Origin: Cladorhizidae sp. MBARI D1340-BT2
Taxonomy: Eukaryota > Porifera > Demospongiae > Poecilosclerida > Cladorhizidae
Assembly: GCA_028752905.1 (NCBI GenBank)
Contig: JAQNBH010000015.1
Location: 9,929,622-9,993,621, forward strand
Direction of reading: 5' to 3'
Length of the DNA: 64,000 nt
Below, piece after piece: positions 22,701 to 34,700 of the stretch (positions within the stretch are counted from its first letter, which is position 1; each line of letters begins with the position of its first letter). The translations under genes were made by a program, and so were the position numbers. The notes under the pieces were generated by a model, which worked only from the letters and a program-made list of their open reading frames with translations, did not search any database and was not told where the DNA came from.

Positions 22701-25700
22701 TCATCTTCTCTTCAGAAGACTGCTAGAAAGGCAACCATAAAGTGGGGAGCAGGTTCCCGAGGTCCATGCACGACGGGGTACTTCAGTGGACACCTCTCCA
22801 AGATCTTTCGTGTCATTGATAAGTACAGTTTCAGGCATGCAGCAAGAAGGTCCTTGTTTGTTGTCAATGGTGAGACAGCCTTAGATATCAGGGCCTGGTC
22901 AAGTTCTCTCTGTACCAATCCTGGGTCAACCTTGTCGATGTGTGGCCAGGCAGGTGCATCATCAACAGCAAGAGTGGTCAGTTTGCAGGCTGTTTTGGCC
23001 TCGGTCAGAACCGAGCCCTTGATAAACCTGGTCAAGGCTGTGCAGGATAGCACAAAGATCATCTATGATGAATGGCAGCTGCTGGAGGAAAACCACGTGG
23101 AGTATTATTATTAATTATTATTAATATTATTTTCATTATCATAATTATTTTCATTATTATTTTCATTATCATAATTATTTTCATTATCATTATCATAATT
23201 ATTTTCATTATCATGATTCTTATCATCATCATCATCATCATCATCATCATTATTATGAACTTGACAAATCTGACAATACAGGATGGGGGGGGGGGTAAGA
23301 AAGTATTGGATGAAACGTGTTTGTAGTGCCATCCATGTTGACCGAGAGCTGGTGTAGCTGGAATATGAAGCCTCCCCTGACCGAGAGCTGGTGTAGCTGG
23401 AATATGAAGCCTCCCCTGACCGAGAGCTGGTGTAGCTGGAATATGAAGCCTCCCCTGACCGAGAGCTGGTGGTGCTGGAATATGAAGCCTCCCCTGACCG
23501 AGAGCTGGTGTAGCTGGAATATGAAGCTTCCCCTGACCGAGAGCTGGTGGTGCTGGAATATGAAGCCTCCCCTGACCGAGAGCTGGTGGTGCTGGAATAT
23601 GAAGCCTCCCCTGACCGAGAGCTGGTGTAGCTGGAATATGAAGCCTCCCCTGACCGAGAGCTGGTGTAGCTGGAATATGAAGCTTCCCCTGACCGAGAGC
23701 TGGTGTAGCTGGAATATGAAGCCTCCCCTGACCGAGAGCTGGTGGTGCTGGAATATGAAGCCTCCCCTGACCGAGAGCTGGTGGTGCTGGAATATGAAGC
23801 CTCCCCTGACCGAGAGCTGGTGGTGCTGGAATATGAAGCCTCCTCTGACCGAGAGCTGGTGTAGCTGGAATATGAAGCCTCCCCTGACCGAGAGCTGGTG
23901 TAGCTTGAATATGAATCCTCCTCCCCCCCCCCTACTCTCACATGCTTCTGACTTCATGTCACTATGCACAGCTGCCCCCACCCCCTCAGGCTCATTGTTC
24001 CCTGGCCTCCTCTCCCACTAGCGCTGTTGTTCATCAGTCGATGGCTTACTTGCTCATTCTCGAGTAGCATTATAAATAAGTAGATATATACACACGAACA
24101 CAGCATCACAGCTATGGGCAGGAGAGGGGGGGGGGGAAATCAAAGAACCCCAAGGAGATGCACAAGATAATCAAAGAAACCAGGCAAGGGAGCGAGGTTG
24201 ACATCTCAGTCCACGAGTCTCTGAGAGGGGGGGGGGAAGAGAAGCATCTTGAGTGTGCTCATCATGGCTGATAGAGCTTGAGTCGCTCATCATGGCTGAC
24301 AGAGCTTGAGTCTGCTCATCATGGCTGACAGAGCTTGAGTCGCTCATCATGGCTGACAGAGCTTGAGTGTGCACATCATGGCTGACAGAGCTTGAGTCTA
24401 CACATCATGGCTGACAGAGCTTGAGTGTGCACATCATGTCTGACAGAGCTTGAGTCGCTCATCATGGCTGACAGAGCTTGAGTGTGCACATCATGGCTGA
24501 CAGAGCTAGAGTCTGCACATCATGGCTGACAGAGCTTGAGCCTGCACATCATGGCTGACAGAGCTTGAGTGTGCTCATCATGGCTGACAGAGCTTGAGTG
24601 TGCACATCATGGCTGACAGAGCTTGAGTCTGCTCATCATGGCTGACAGAGCTTGAGTGTGCACATCATGGCTGACAGAGCTTGAGTCTGCTCATCATGGC
24701 TGACAGAGCTTGAGTCTGCCCATCATGGCTGACAGAGCTTGAGTGTGCACATCATGGCTGACAGAGCTTGAGTCTACACATCATGGCTGACAGAGCTTGA
24801 GTCTGCTCATCATGGCTGACAGAGCTTGAGTCGCTCATCATGGCTGACAGAGCTTGAGTCTGCACATCATGGCTGACAGAGCTTGAGTCTGCTCATCATG
24901 GCTGACAGAGCTTGAGTCTGCCCATCATGGCTTGAGTGTGCACATCATGGCTGACAGAGCTTGAGTCTGCTCATCATGGCTGACAGAGCTTGAGTCTGCT
25001 CATCATGGCTGACAGAGCTTGAGTCGCTCATCATGGCTGACAGAGCTTGAGTCTGCTCATCATGGCTGACAGAGCTTGAGTCTGCACATCATGGCTGACA
25101 GAGCTTGAGTCTGCTCATCATGGCTGACAGAGCTTGAGTCGCTCATCATGGCTGACAGAGCTTGAGTCTGCCCATCATGGCTGACAGAGCTTGAGTCTGC
25201 ACATCATGGCTGACAGAGCTTGAGTCTACACATCATGGCTGACAGAGCTTGAGTCTGCACATCATGGCTGACAGAGCTTGAGTCGCTCATCATGGCTGAC
25301 AGAGCTTGAGTGTGCACATCATGGCTGACAGAGCTTGAGTGTGCACATCATGGCTGACAGAGCTTGAGTCTGCTCATCATGGCTGACAGAGCTTGAGTGT
25401 GCACATCATGGCTGACAGAGCTTGAGTCTGCTCATCATGGCTGACAGAGCTTGAGTCTGCACATCATGGCTGACAGAGCTTGAGTGTGCACATCATGGCT
25501 GACAGAGCTTGAGTCTGCTCATCATGGCTGACAGAGCTTGAGTGTGCACATCATGGCTGACAGAGCTTGAGTCTGCTCATCATGGCTGACAGAGCTTGAG
25601 TCTGCCCATCATGGCTGACAGAGCTTGAGTGTGCACATCATGGCTGACAGAGCTTGAGTCTACACATCATGGCTGACAGAGCTTGAGTCTGCTCATCATG

Positions 25701-28700
25701 GCTGACAGAGCTTGAGTCGCTCATCATGGCTGACAGAGCTTGAGTCTGCACATCATGGCTGACAGAGCTTGAGTCTGCTCATCATGGCTGACAGAGCTTG
25801 AGTCTGCCCATCATGGCTTGAGTGTGCACATCATGGCTGACAGAGCTTGAGTCTGCTCATCATGGCTGACAGAGCTTGAGTCTGCTCATCATGGCTGACA
25901 GAGCTTGAGTCGCTCATCATGGCTGACAGAGCTTGAGTCTGCTCATCATGGCTGACAGAGCTTGAGTCTGCACATCATGGCTGACAGAGCTTGAGTCTGC
26001 TCATCATGGCTGACAGAGCTTGAGTCGCTCATCATGGCTGACAGAGCTTGAGTCTGCCCATCATGGCTGACAGAGCTTGAGTCTGCACATCATGGCTGAC
26101 AGAGCTTGAGTCTACACATCATGGCTGACAGAGCTTGAGTCTGCACATCATGGCTGACAGAGCTTGAGTCGCTCATCATGGCTGACAGAGCTTGAGTGTG
26201 CACATCATGGCTGACAGAGCTTGAGTGTGCACATCATGGCTGACAGAGCTTGAGTCTGCTCATCATGGCTGACAGAGCTTGAGTGTGCACATCATGGCTG
26301 ACAGAGCTTGAGTCTGCTCATCATGGCTGACAGAGCTTGAGTCTGCACATCATGGCTGACAGAGCTTGAGTGTGCACATCATGGCTGACAGAGCTTGAGT
26401 CTACACATCATGGCTGACAGAGCTTGAGTCTGCACATCATGGCTGACAGAGCTTGAGTCGCTCATCATGGCTGACAGAGCTTGAGTCTGCACATCATGGC
26501 TGACAGAGCTTGAGTCTGCTCATCATGGCTGACAGAGCTTGAGTCTGCCCATCATGGCTTGAGTGTGCACGTCATGGCTGACAGAGCTTGAGTCTGCTCA
26601 TCATGGCTGACAGAGCTTGAGTCTGCTCATCATGGCTGACAGAGCTTGAGTCGCTCATCATGGCTGACAGAGCTTGAGTCTGCCCATCATGGCTGACAGA
26701 GCTTGAGTCGCTCATCATGGCTGACAGAGCTTGAGTCTGCATATCATGGCTGACAGAGCTTGAGTGTGCACATCATGGCTGACAGAGCTTGAGTCTGCTC
26801 ATCATGGCTGACAGAGCTTGAGTGTGCACATCATGGCTGACAGAGCTTGAGTCTGCTCATCATGGCTGACAGAGCTTGAGTCTGCCCATCATGGCTGACA
26901 GAGCTTGAGTGTGCACATCATGGCTGACAGAGCTTGAGTCTACACATCATGGCTGACAGAGCTTGAGTCTGCACATCATGGCTGACAGAGCTTGAGTCGC
27001 TCATCATGGCTGACAGAGCTTGAGTCTGCACATCATGGCTGACAGAGCTTGAGTCTGCTCATCATGGCTGACAGAGCTTGAGTCTGCCCATCATGGCTGA
27101 CAGAGCTTGAGTGTGCACATCATGGCTGACAGAGCTTGAGTCTGCTCATCATGGCTGACAGAGCTTGAGTCTGCTCATCATGGCTGACAGAGCTTGAGTC
27201 GCTCATCATGGCTGACAGAGCTTGAGTCTGCCCATCATGGCTGACAGAGCTTGAGTCGCTCATCATGGCTGACAGAGCTTGAGTGTGCACATCATGGCTG
27301 ACAGAGCTTGAGTCTGCACATCATGGCTGACAGATCTTGAGTGTGCACATCATGGCTGACAGAGCTTGAGTGTGCACATCATGGCTGACAGAGCTTGAGT
27401 CGCTCATCATGGCTGACAGAGCTTGAGTGTGCACATCATGGCTGACAGAGCTAGAGTCTGCACATCATGGCTGACAGAGCTTGAGCCTGCACATCATGGC
27501 TGACAGAGCTTGAGTCTGCTCATCATGGCTGACAGAGCTTGAGTCTGCACATCATGGCTGACAGAGCTTGAGTGTGCACATCATGGCTGACAGAGCTTGA
27601 GTGTGCACATCATGGCTGACAGAGCTTGAGTGTGCTCATCATGGCTGACAGAGCTTGAGTCGCTCATCATGGCTGACAGAGCTTGAGTCTACACATCATG
27701 GCTGACAGCTTGAGTGTGCTCATCATGGCTGACAGAGCTTGAGTCTGCTCATCATGGCTGACAGAGCTTGAGTCTGCTCATCATGGCTGACAGCTTGAGT
27801 GTGCTCATCATGGCTGACAGAGCTTGAGTGTGCACATCATGGCTGACAGAGCTTGAGTGTGCTCATCATGGCTGACAGAGCTTGAGTGTGCACATCATGG
27901 CTGACAGAGCTTGAGTGTGCACATCATGGCTGACAGAGCTTGAGTCTGCTCATCATGGCTGACAGAGCTTGAGTCTGCACATCATGGCTGACAGAGCTTG
28001 AGTGTGCCCATCATGGCTGACAGAGCTAGAGCCTGCACATCATGGCTGACAGAGCTAGCCTGCACATCATGGCTGACAGAGCTTGAGTGTGCACATCATG
28101 GCTGACAGAGCTTGAGTGTGCACATCATGGCTGACAGAGCTTGAGTCTGCACATCATGGCTGACAGAGCTAGCCTGCACATCATGGCTGACAGAGCTTGA
28201 GCGTGCTCATCATGGCTGGCAGAGCTTGAGTCTGCACATCATGGCTGACAGAGCTTGAGTCTGCTCATCATGGCTGACAGAGCTTGAGTCTGCTCATCAT
28301 GGCTGACAGAGCTTGAGTGTGCACATCATGGCTGACAGAGCTTGAGTGTGCACATCATGGCTGACAGAGCTTGAGTCTACACATCATGGCTGACAGAGCT
28401 AGAGCCTGCACATCATGGCTGACAGAGCTTGAGTCCGCTCATCATGGCTGACAGAGCTTGAGTGTGCACATCATGGCTGACAGAGCTTGAGTGTGCTCAT
28501 CATGGCTGACAGAGCTTGAGTCTGCTCATCATGGCTGACAGAGCTTGAGTGTGCACATCATGGCTGACAGAGCTTGAGTCTACACATCATGGCTGACAGA
28601 GCTTGAGTCTGCTCATCATGGCTGACAGAGCTTGAGTCTGCTCATCATGGCTGACAGAGCTTGAGTGTGCACATCATGGCTGACAGAGCTTGAGTGTGCA

Positions 28701-31700
28701 CATCATGGCTGACAGAGCTTGAGTCTGCTCATCATGGCTGACAGAGCTTGAGTGTGCTCATCATGGCTGACAGAGCTTGAGTGTGCACATCATGGCTGAC
28801 AGAGCTAGAGTCTACACATCATGGCTGACAGAGTTTGAGTGTGCACATCATGGCTGACAGAGCTTGAGTGTGCTCATCATGGCTGACAGAGCTAGAGTCT
28901 GCTCATCATGGCTGACAGAGCTTGAGTGTGCACATCATGGCTGACAGAGCTTGAGTGTGCTCATCATGGCTGACAGAGCTTGAGTCTGCTCATCATGGCT
29001 GACAGAGCTTGAGTCTGCACATCATGGCTGACAGAGCTTGAGTGTGCACATCATGGCTGGCAGAGCTTGAGTGTGCTCATCATGGCTGACAGAGCTTGAG
29101 TGTGCACATCATGGCTGACAGAGCTTGAGTCTGCCCATCATGGCTGACAGAGCTTGAGTGTGCACATCATGGCTGACAGAGCTTGAGTCTGCTCATCATG
29201 GCTGACAGAGCTAGAGTCTGCTCATCATGGCTGACAGAGCTAGAGTCTGCCCATCATGGCTGACAGAGCTTGAGTCTGCTCATCATGGCTGACAGAGCTA
29301 GAGTCTGCCCATCATGGCTGACAGAGCTTGAGTCTGCTCATCATGGCTGACAGAGCTTGAGTCTGCTCATCATGGCTGACAGAGCTAGAGTCTGCTCATC
29401 ATGGCTGACAGAGCTAGAGTCTGCTCATCATGGCTGACAGAGCTTGAGTGTGCACATCATGGCTGACAGAGCTAGAGTCTGGTCATCATGGCTGACAGAG
29501 CTTGAGTCTGCTCATCATGGCTGACAGAGCTAGAGTCTGCTCATCATGGCTGACAGAGCTTGAGTCTGCTCATCATGGCTGACAGAGCTTGAGTCTGCAC
29601 ATCATGGCTGACAGAGCTTGAGTCTGCACATCATGGCTGACAGAGCTTGAGTCTGCTCACCATGGCTGACAGAGCTAGAGTCTGCACATCATGGCTGACA
29701 GAGCTATAGTCTGCACATCATGGCTGACAGAGCTAGAGTGTGCACATCATTGCTGACAGAGCTTGAGTGTGCTCATCATGGCTGACAGAGCTTGAGTGTG
29801 CACATCATGGCTGACAGAGCTTGAGTCTGCTCATCATGGCTGACAGAGCTAGAGTCTGCTCATCATGGCTGACAGAGCTAGAGCCTGCACATCATGGCTG
29901 ACAGAGCTAGAGCCTGCACATCATGGCTGACAGAGCTTGAGTCTGCACATCATGGCTGACAGAGCTTGAGTGTGCTCATCATGGCTGACAGAGCTTGAGC
30001 CTGCACATCATGGCTGACAGAGCTTGAGTCTGCCCATCATGGCTGACAGAGCTTGAGTCTACACATCATGGCTGACAGAGCTTGAGTGTGCACATCATGG
30101 CTGACAGAGCTAGAGTCTGCACATCATGGCTGACAGAGCTTGAGTCTGCTCATCATGGCTGACAGAGCTTGAGTCTGCTCATCATGGCTGGAAGAGCCAG
30201 TGGATATCCAGAAGGACAGTTCAGAGGGAACATGCATAATTCATTAGCTGTATTGTGCTACTCAGTCCCACGGCTCAACTGATTCCTCTGACAGTGTCCT
30301 CCCTGCAAAGCCAGGAAGAAAGGAACACCTGTCTGCTTCAGGTGTGCGGAAAAAGGTGAAGGAGCAGCGTGAATTTTCAGGGGGGAGATTTTGCATGTGA
30401 CTTCGGGAATTCAGCTACAACCAACAACCTCATCCTGGACAGCTATTACACCAAACGGAAACTGCTAGAGCGTTGGAAAAATGTCAACAGCTTTTCCAAG
30501 TTTTTCCCGATTTCCAGAACCCTGGCTTTCTTGACCATATATATATATATATATATATTTTTTTAATATAAATATTTTGTCTATTTCGCTGCTTCCTCTC
30601 TATAGATACTCACTCGAACAGTCTCCTCCGAGAACATTGAGTAGCCGCTCAGGACAACTCCAGAGCAGTAGCAGGCACCATTCTTTACCTTGTTAATTGC
30701 TCAAGTACACACATACACCATGAGAAGTTGGCTGGTTTTCCTGAAAGTCTGTGCTGTGCTAACTCTTGTCATCACATCACCTCATCCTCCCTGCAGACAT
30801 CTTACTGACTGTGATCTTGTACTGCTAACATACTTATATATATATATATATACAGCTATAATATATATATATATATATATATACAGCTACAATATATATA
30901 TATATATATATATATACAGCTATAATATATATATATATATATACAGCTATATATGATCTGAACTATATCTCTGAACTATATCTCACACAGGAACAAGTTG
31001 CTCAGTAAACAATTGATACTTTTTTTCTGAGAAAACCGTGCAGCTGCTGAATAAGCCCAGCCTGGCTCAATTATTGCACACCCACTCACACGTAGAGTGT
31101 GATTAGTGTTTTGACGATCTTTACAGATTTTCATGATTGACCGAATTGAGTGACAATTTCAATTATGGTGTTGCAAGTCGTTGGAAGAGTTGAAGTCTCC
31201 TGGCATTAAAGCTGCTAAGAATAGACTTATATGGTACTCGTAGATAGCAGCTAGGGCTAAGGCTAGGGCTAAGGCTAGCGCTAAGGCTAAGGCTAAGGCT
31301 AGGGCTAGGGCTAAGGCTAAGGCTAGGGCTAGGGCTAGGGCTAAGGCTAGGGCTAGGGCTAAGGCTGCTGGCTAAGGCTAGGGCTAAGGCTAGGGCTAAG
31401 GCTAGGGCTAAGGCTGCTGGCTAAGGCTAGGGCTAAGGCTAGGGCTAGGGCTAAGGCTAGGGTTAAGGCTAGGGCTAAGGCTAGGGCTAAGGCTAGGGCT
31501 AAGGCTAGGGCTAAGGCTAGGGCTAAGGCTAGGGCTAAGGAGATGATAGAACTTGAACACCAATTTCAGTTTTTAATGTTTGGGGGGGAGGGGTCCGAGG
31601 GGGGGGGGTTGGTTTATTACCTTAGCAAAGGATTCAGGGCACACTGGAAGTGCTTTTGAGCTAACAATTAGCCAAGACAGCCATTTAGGATGCCAAGAAG

Positions 31701-34700
31701 CTGCCAAGGTGAGCAACAGAGCTTTGTGTTTTTGGCAACTGCCATTTTAAAATGAAATATGAGCCAAACCAATACACAGTACAGCACTGCATGTATGCAT
31801 TGCCCACACAGTACAGGGAGTGAGCACTACATGTATGCATTGACCACACACACACAAGGCACACACACACACACACACACACTCATGCATGCATGCACAC
31901 ACACACACACACACACATCCCACAGATGCAGACCTGAGCAGCTTCAGCGCTGATGCAGAACTTGCAGAGACCAGCCTTGAAAAAGTAATCTTTGGCTCCG
32001 TACTTTAGTAGTGTGTTCTCCAGAGAATTCCTCCCCACCTTCGCACAGAACACAACACATTATTACCACGCCCAACCGCCTGCCTCCCCCTCCCTCTTGT
32101 CCCAACTCTCCTTCCCGTTCCAAAAGCCATTACCCACCTCACATCTCTCCCCCTCACTCACACTAATCTCCCCTCACCATTCTTACCCCTTCTCGCAGCC
32201 CTCATGCGTACCTGTTCGAATATCTCCGCAGCCTTCTCAAACTTTTGCAAGTTGCTGCTTATGACGGCCACTTTGATCAAGCACTTGTTGGCAGCGCTGC
32301 AGACGAAAATACAAGATCACATGACACTACCACTACATCATGTGAACAGAACCACAGTCATGTGACTCTCCCACCTCAGCGAATCCTCCCCACGATGGAA
32401 GTCAGCGGCTTGTTCGTAGTTCGTGAGGGCATTATCGTATTCTTGCAACTCTGATTCGTAGATATCCGCTACGTTGGAATGGTACCTTGCAGCCAGACTG
32501 AACCGGCCCTGTGATTGATATCATGTGACTATCATGTGACATACAAATGGATGTTCCATCACCTACTCAAACTGATCGGACTTTTTTTTAATTTAAAAAG
32601 CTAAACGAAATTACTTAACATACTCCATGGATACAGAGACAAATAAACCATCTTCAAACCCATCCTCCTCCCCCCTCTCCCCAATGGTTCCCTACACAAC
32701 CAACCGAGGCAGATGCTGGCACTACCCAGCATCGTGGGTTCAAAGTTCTTCATGGGAGAAGCTTCAGAAGATCATTAAGCACACACCTCTGTTGTATATA
32801 ACAGAATACTTTGAACCCTGATGGCAACAGCATGATTTGAACCCTAGGATGGCAACAACACACTTTGAACCCTAGGGTGGCAAATGTACACTTTGAACCC
32901 TAGGATGGCAACAGCACAAGCTCTTATTGCACGATTAGAAATAAAGTTGTTTGCTTTAGTCTAAACCTGGCCCTAGTCGTAGCCCCAGGCAAGAGCCTAG
33001 CCCTAGTCGTAGCCCCAGGCAAGAGCCTAGCCCTAGTCGTAGCCCCAGGCAAGAGCCTAGCCCTAGTCGTAGCCCCAGGCAAGAGCCTAGCCCTAGTCGT
33101 AGCCCCAGGCAAGAGCCTAGCCCTAGTCGTAGCCCCAGGCAAGAGCCTAGCCCTAGTCGTAGCCCCAGGCAAGAGCCTAGCCCTAGTCGTAGCCCCAGGC
33201 AAGAGCCTAGCCCTAGTCGTAGCCCCAGGCAAGAGCCTAGCCCTAGTCGTAGCCCCAGGCAAGAGCCTAGCCCTAGTCGTAGCCCCAGGCAAGAGCCTAG
33301 CCCTAGTCGTAGCCCCAGGCAAGAGCCTAGCCCTAGTCGTAGCCCCAGGCAAGAGCCTAGCCCTAGTCGTAGCCCCAGGCAAGAGCCTAGCCCTAGTCGT
33401 AGCTCCAGGCAAGAGCCTAGCCCTAGTCGTAGCCCCAGGCAAGAGCCTAGCCCTAGTCATAGCCCCAGGCAAGAGCCTAGCCCTAGTCGTAGCCCCAGGC
33501 AAGAGCCTAGCCCTAGTCGTAGCCCCAGGCAAGAGCCTAGCCCTAGTCGTAACCCCAGGTAAGAGCCTAGCCCTAGTCGTAACCCCAGGCAAGAGCCTAG
33601 CCCTAGTTGTAACCCCAGGCAAGAGCCTAGCCCTAGTCGTAACCCCAGGCAGGAGCTTAGACCTAGCCCTAGCCGTAACCCCAGGCAAGAGCCTAGCCCT
33701 AGTCGTAACCCCAGGCAAGAGCCTAGCCCTAGTCGTAGCCCCAGGCAAGAGCCTAGCCCTAGTCGTAGCCCCAGGCAAGAGCCTAGCCCTAGTCGTAGCC
33801 CCAGGCAAGAGCCTAGCCCTAGTCGTAGCCCCAGGCAAGAGCCTAGCCCTAGTTGTAACCCCAGGCAAGAGCCTAGCCCTAGTCATAACCACAGGCCTAG
33901 CCCTAGTCGTAACCACAGGCCTAGCCCTAGCCACAATCCCAGGCAGCAGCCTAACCTAGCCCTAGCCATAATCCCAGGCAGCAGCCTAACCTAGCCCTAG
34001 CCACAATCCCAGGCAGCAGCCTAACCTAGCCCTAGCCACAATCCCAGGCAGCAGCCTAACCTAGCCCTAGCCATAATCCCAGGAAGCAGCCTAACCTAGC
34101 CCTAGCCACAATCCCAGGCAGCAGCCTAACCTAGCCCTAGCCATAATCCCAGGAAGCAGCCTAACCTAGCCCTAGCCACAATCCCAGGCAGCAGCCTAAC
34201 CTAGCCCTAGCCACAATCCCAGGCAGCAGCCTAACCTAGCCCCAGCCATAATCCCATGCAGTAGCCTAACCTATGCTGACTCGGACGTCACAAGATAAAT
34301 ACCTGCAAACAAGTCTACACCCAGCGCCAACAGGTCAGACTAGCCCGACAGACACACAGCTACACAGAGGGCATGATCTCAACTGCACATGACAGCATTC
34401 ACACACACAGCATTGTCTGCAGACAAGTAGTACGCAGCAGTGTGAGTACTACTCTGCCTTGCCGCGGGTGTCATGCGGGCAATCACCTGACCTCACACTA
34501 ATGTAACGAAACAAGCACACGGACAGTATTTTGATCGCAAATTAATGGGACACTAAAACCACAAAACCACTTAGCAGTTCCTGTCGGCCTAGCTCCCTCA
34601 CAAGCCGAGGCCATTATAAATCAACATCACCCTAGTTCATGCCTTATAAGATAAACCACACCTCCTCCTACAAGAATATCTCGATAGCAGAGTGACGCTA

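Noticed and set aside
24248..30192. CRISPR array with 28-29-bp repeats
   Set aside because: No spacers of unique sequence between repeats and no cas genes; plain tandem repeat.
30300..30370. PiggyBac-like C-terminal cysteine motif
   Set aside because: Only two cysteine pairs in a frame of about 25 residues; too little to support.
31245..31543. A true chromosome end
   Set aside because: The hexamers are degenerate, interrupted, and lie inside an intron with exons of the same gene on both sides.
32924..33934. 336-codon minus-strand frame with ATTRARLLPG repeat
   Set aside because: Product of the 30-bp array in alpha-SNAP intron 4; the same strand is spliced out of alpha-SNAP.
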